Positions 6,034 to 6,229 of a stretch of 6,229 nt of DNA are shown here, one piece after another. How positions within the stretch are numbered: position 1 is the stretch's first letter; each line of letters begins with the position of its first letter. The translations under genes and the position numbers were made by a program. The stretch is from positions 1 to 6,229 of the forward strand of contig CALCJG010000163.1 of NCBI GenBank assembly GCA_937967705.1, given 5' to 3'. This DNA is from an uncultured Spirochaetia bacterium. Lineage in GTDB: Bacteria > Spirochaetota > UBA4802 > JAGODF01. Under the pieces are notes generated by a model. It worked only from the letters and a program-made list of their open reading frames with translations. It was not told where the DNA came from and ran no database searches.

Positions 6034-6229
6034 ATGCCGCCCGGCCTCTTCAAACGAATAAGCGCCGCCTCCCGGGAGGAGTGGACCGCCCGGTTCCGCG
6101 AGAGCTGGGCCGTCAGCTGGCCCATGATACTCATCATGTTCTTCGAATTTCTGATCAACCTCACCGACGTCTACATCGCCGGCCGGCTGGGCAAGGAGTA
6201 TCAGGCGGCGGTGGGCTTCGTATCACAGA
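6034..6229 (+). CDS. MATE-family efflux transporter, N-terminal part (cut by window end)
   Basis: Sixty-five residues are visible before the window ends. After a basic, amphipathic N-terminus (about 1-25), the segment SWPMILIMFFEFLINLTDVY (28-47) is a first transmembrane helix. It continues into IAGRLGKEYQAAVGFVSQ, the typical MATE pattern of Pro in helix 1, Asn-Leu-x-Asp, Gly-Arg-Leu-Gly and Ala-Ala-x-Gly. MATE proteins are about 450-residue, 12-helix inner-membrane exporters that expel drugs, metabolites or lipid-linked substrates against Na+ or H+. The substrate cannot be told from this fragment. The ATG at 6034 is the first start after an in-frame stop at 6004-6006. Its ribosome binding site is poor (AAAGG ends 15 bases upstream) and an inverted repeat covers the region, so the exact start is uncertain or translation may be coupled to the upstream gene. 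Confidence 0.8.
   Translation, partial: MPPGLFKRISAASREEWTARFRESWAVSWPMILIMFFEFLINLTDVYIAGRLGKEYQAAVGFVSQ

Noticed and set aside
5262..6164. A 300-codon minus-strand frame across the barrel gene and MATE start
   Set aside because: The plus strand encodes a protein with a signal peptide, consensus ribosome binding site and terminal Phe. The minus frame reads through a gene boundary and shows no motif.
1..6229. Mobile elements, CRISPR arrays, toxin-antitoxin or defence genes, tRNA or rRNA
   Set aside because: No transposase or integrase motifs, terminal repeats, regularly spaced repeats, paired small genes or conserved RNA sequences were seen. Coding density and composition appear even across the window.

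Overview
This window looks like an ordinary stretch of chromosome from a GC-rich (roughly 60% by eye) diderm, Gram-negative-type bacterium. The second membrane is implied by a secreted beta-barrel protein with an aromatic C-terminal residue. The taxon cannot be fixed from the sequence. The TypA protein (for example its GRGILH motif) and the long M23 peptidase resemble versions I associate with spirochaetes, Bacteroidota and related diderm lineages more than enterobacterial ones, but that is an impression from memory.

Layout. Positions 80-1186 (minus strand) hold an unnamed four-helix membrane protein that looks built from two copies of a [two transmembrane helices + PH-like beta domain] unit. 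A 217-bp divergent spacer with credible promoters in both directions separates it from a 601-residue exported M23 (LytM-type) metallopeptidase at 1404-3209 (plus strand). That enzyme has a complete active site and a long C-terminal part with ZU5-like and Ig-like modules. It runs tail-to-tail into typA/bipA (3206-5023, minus strand), and the two stop codons overlap. A second divergent spacer of 232 bp carries a good typA promoter, an inverted repeat enclosing a TATAAT and a TTGACA, and a leader hairpin. It leads to a secreted outer-membrane beta-barrel protein (5256-5999, plus strand). After 34 bp containing another inverted repeat, the start of a MATE-type efflux transporter begins at 6034 and is cut by the window edge.

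How the genes relate. Three of the five gene products act in or across the envelope (peptidoglycan hydrolase, outer-membrane barrel, MATE exporter) and the 80-1186 product is an integral membrane protein. TypA is a ribosome-associated GTPase. Only the barrel gene and the MATE gene are likely to be co-transcribed; the other junctions are divergent or convergent. I found no rRNA, tRNA, CRISPR array, insertion sequence, integration site or phage gene, and no convincing sign of a new multi-gene system. The points most worth a second look are the duplicated 2TM-PH protein, the domain architecture of the M23 enzyme, and the inverted repeat around the promoter elements near 5150.
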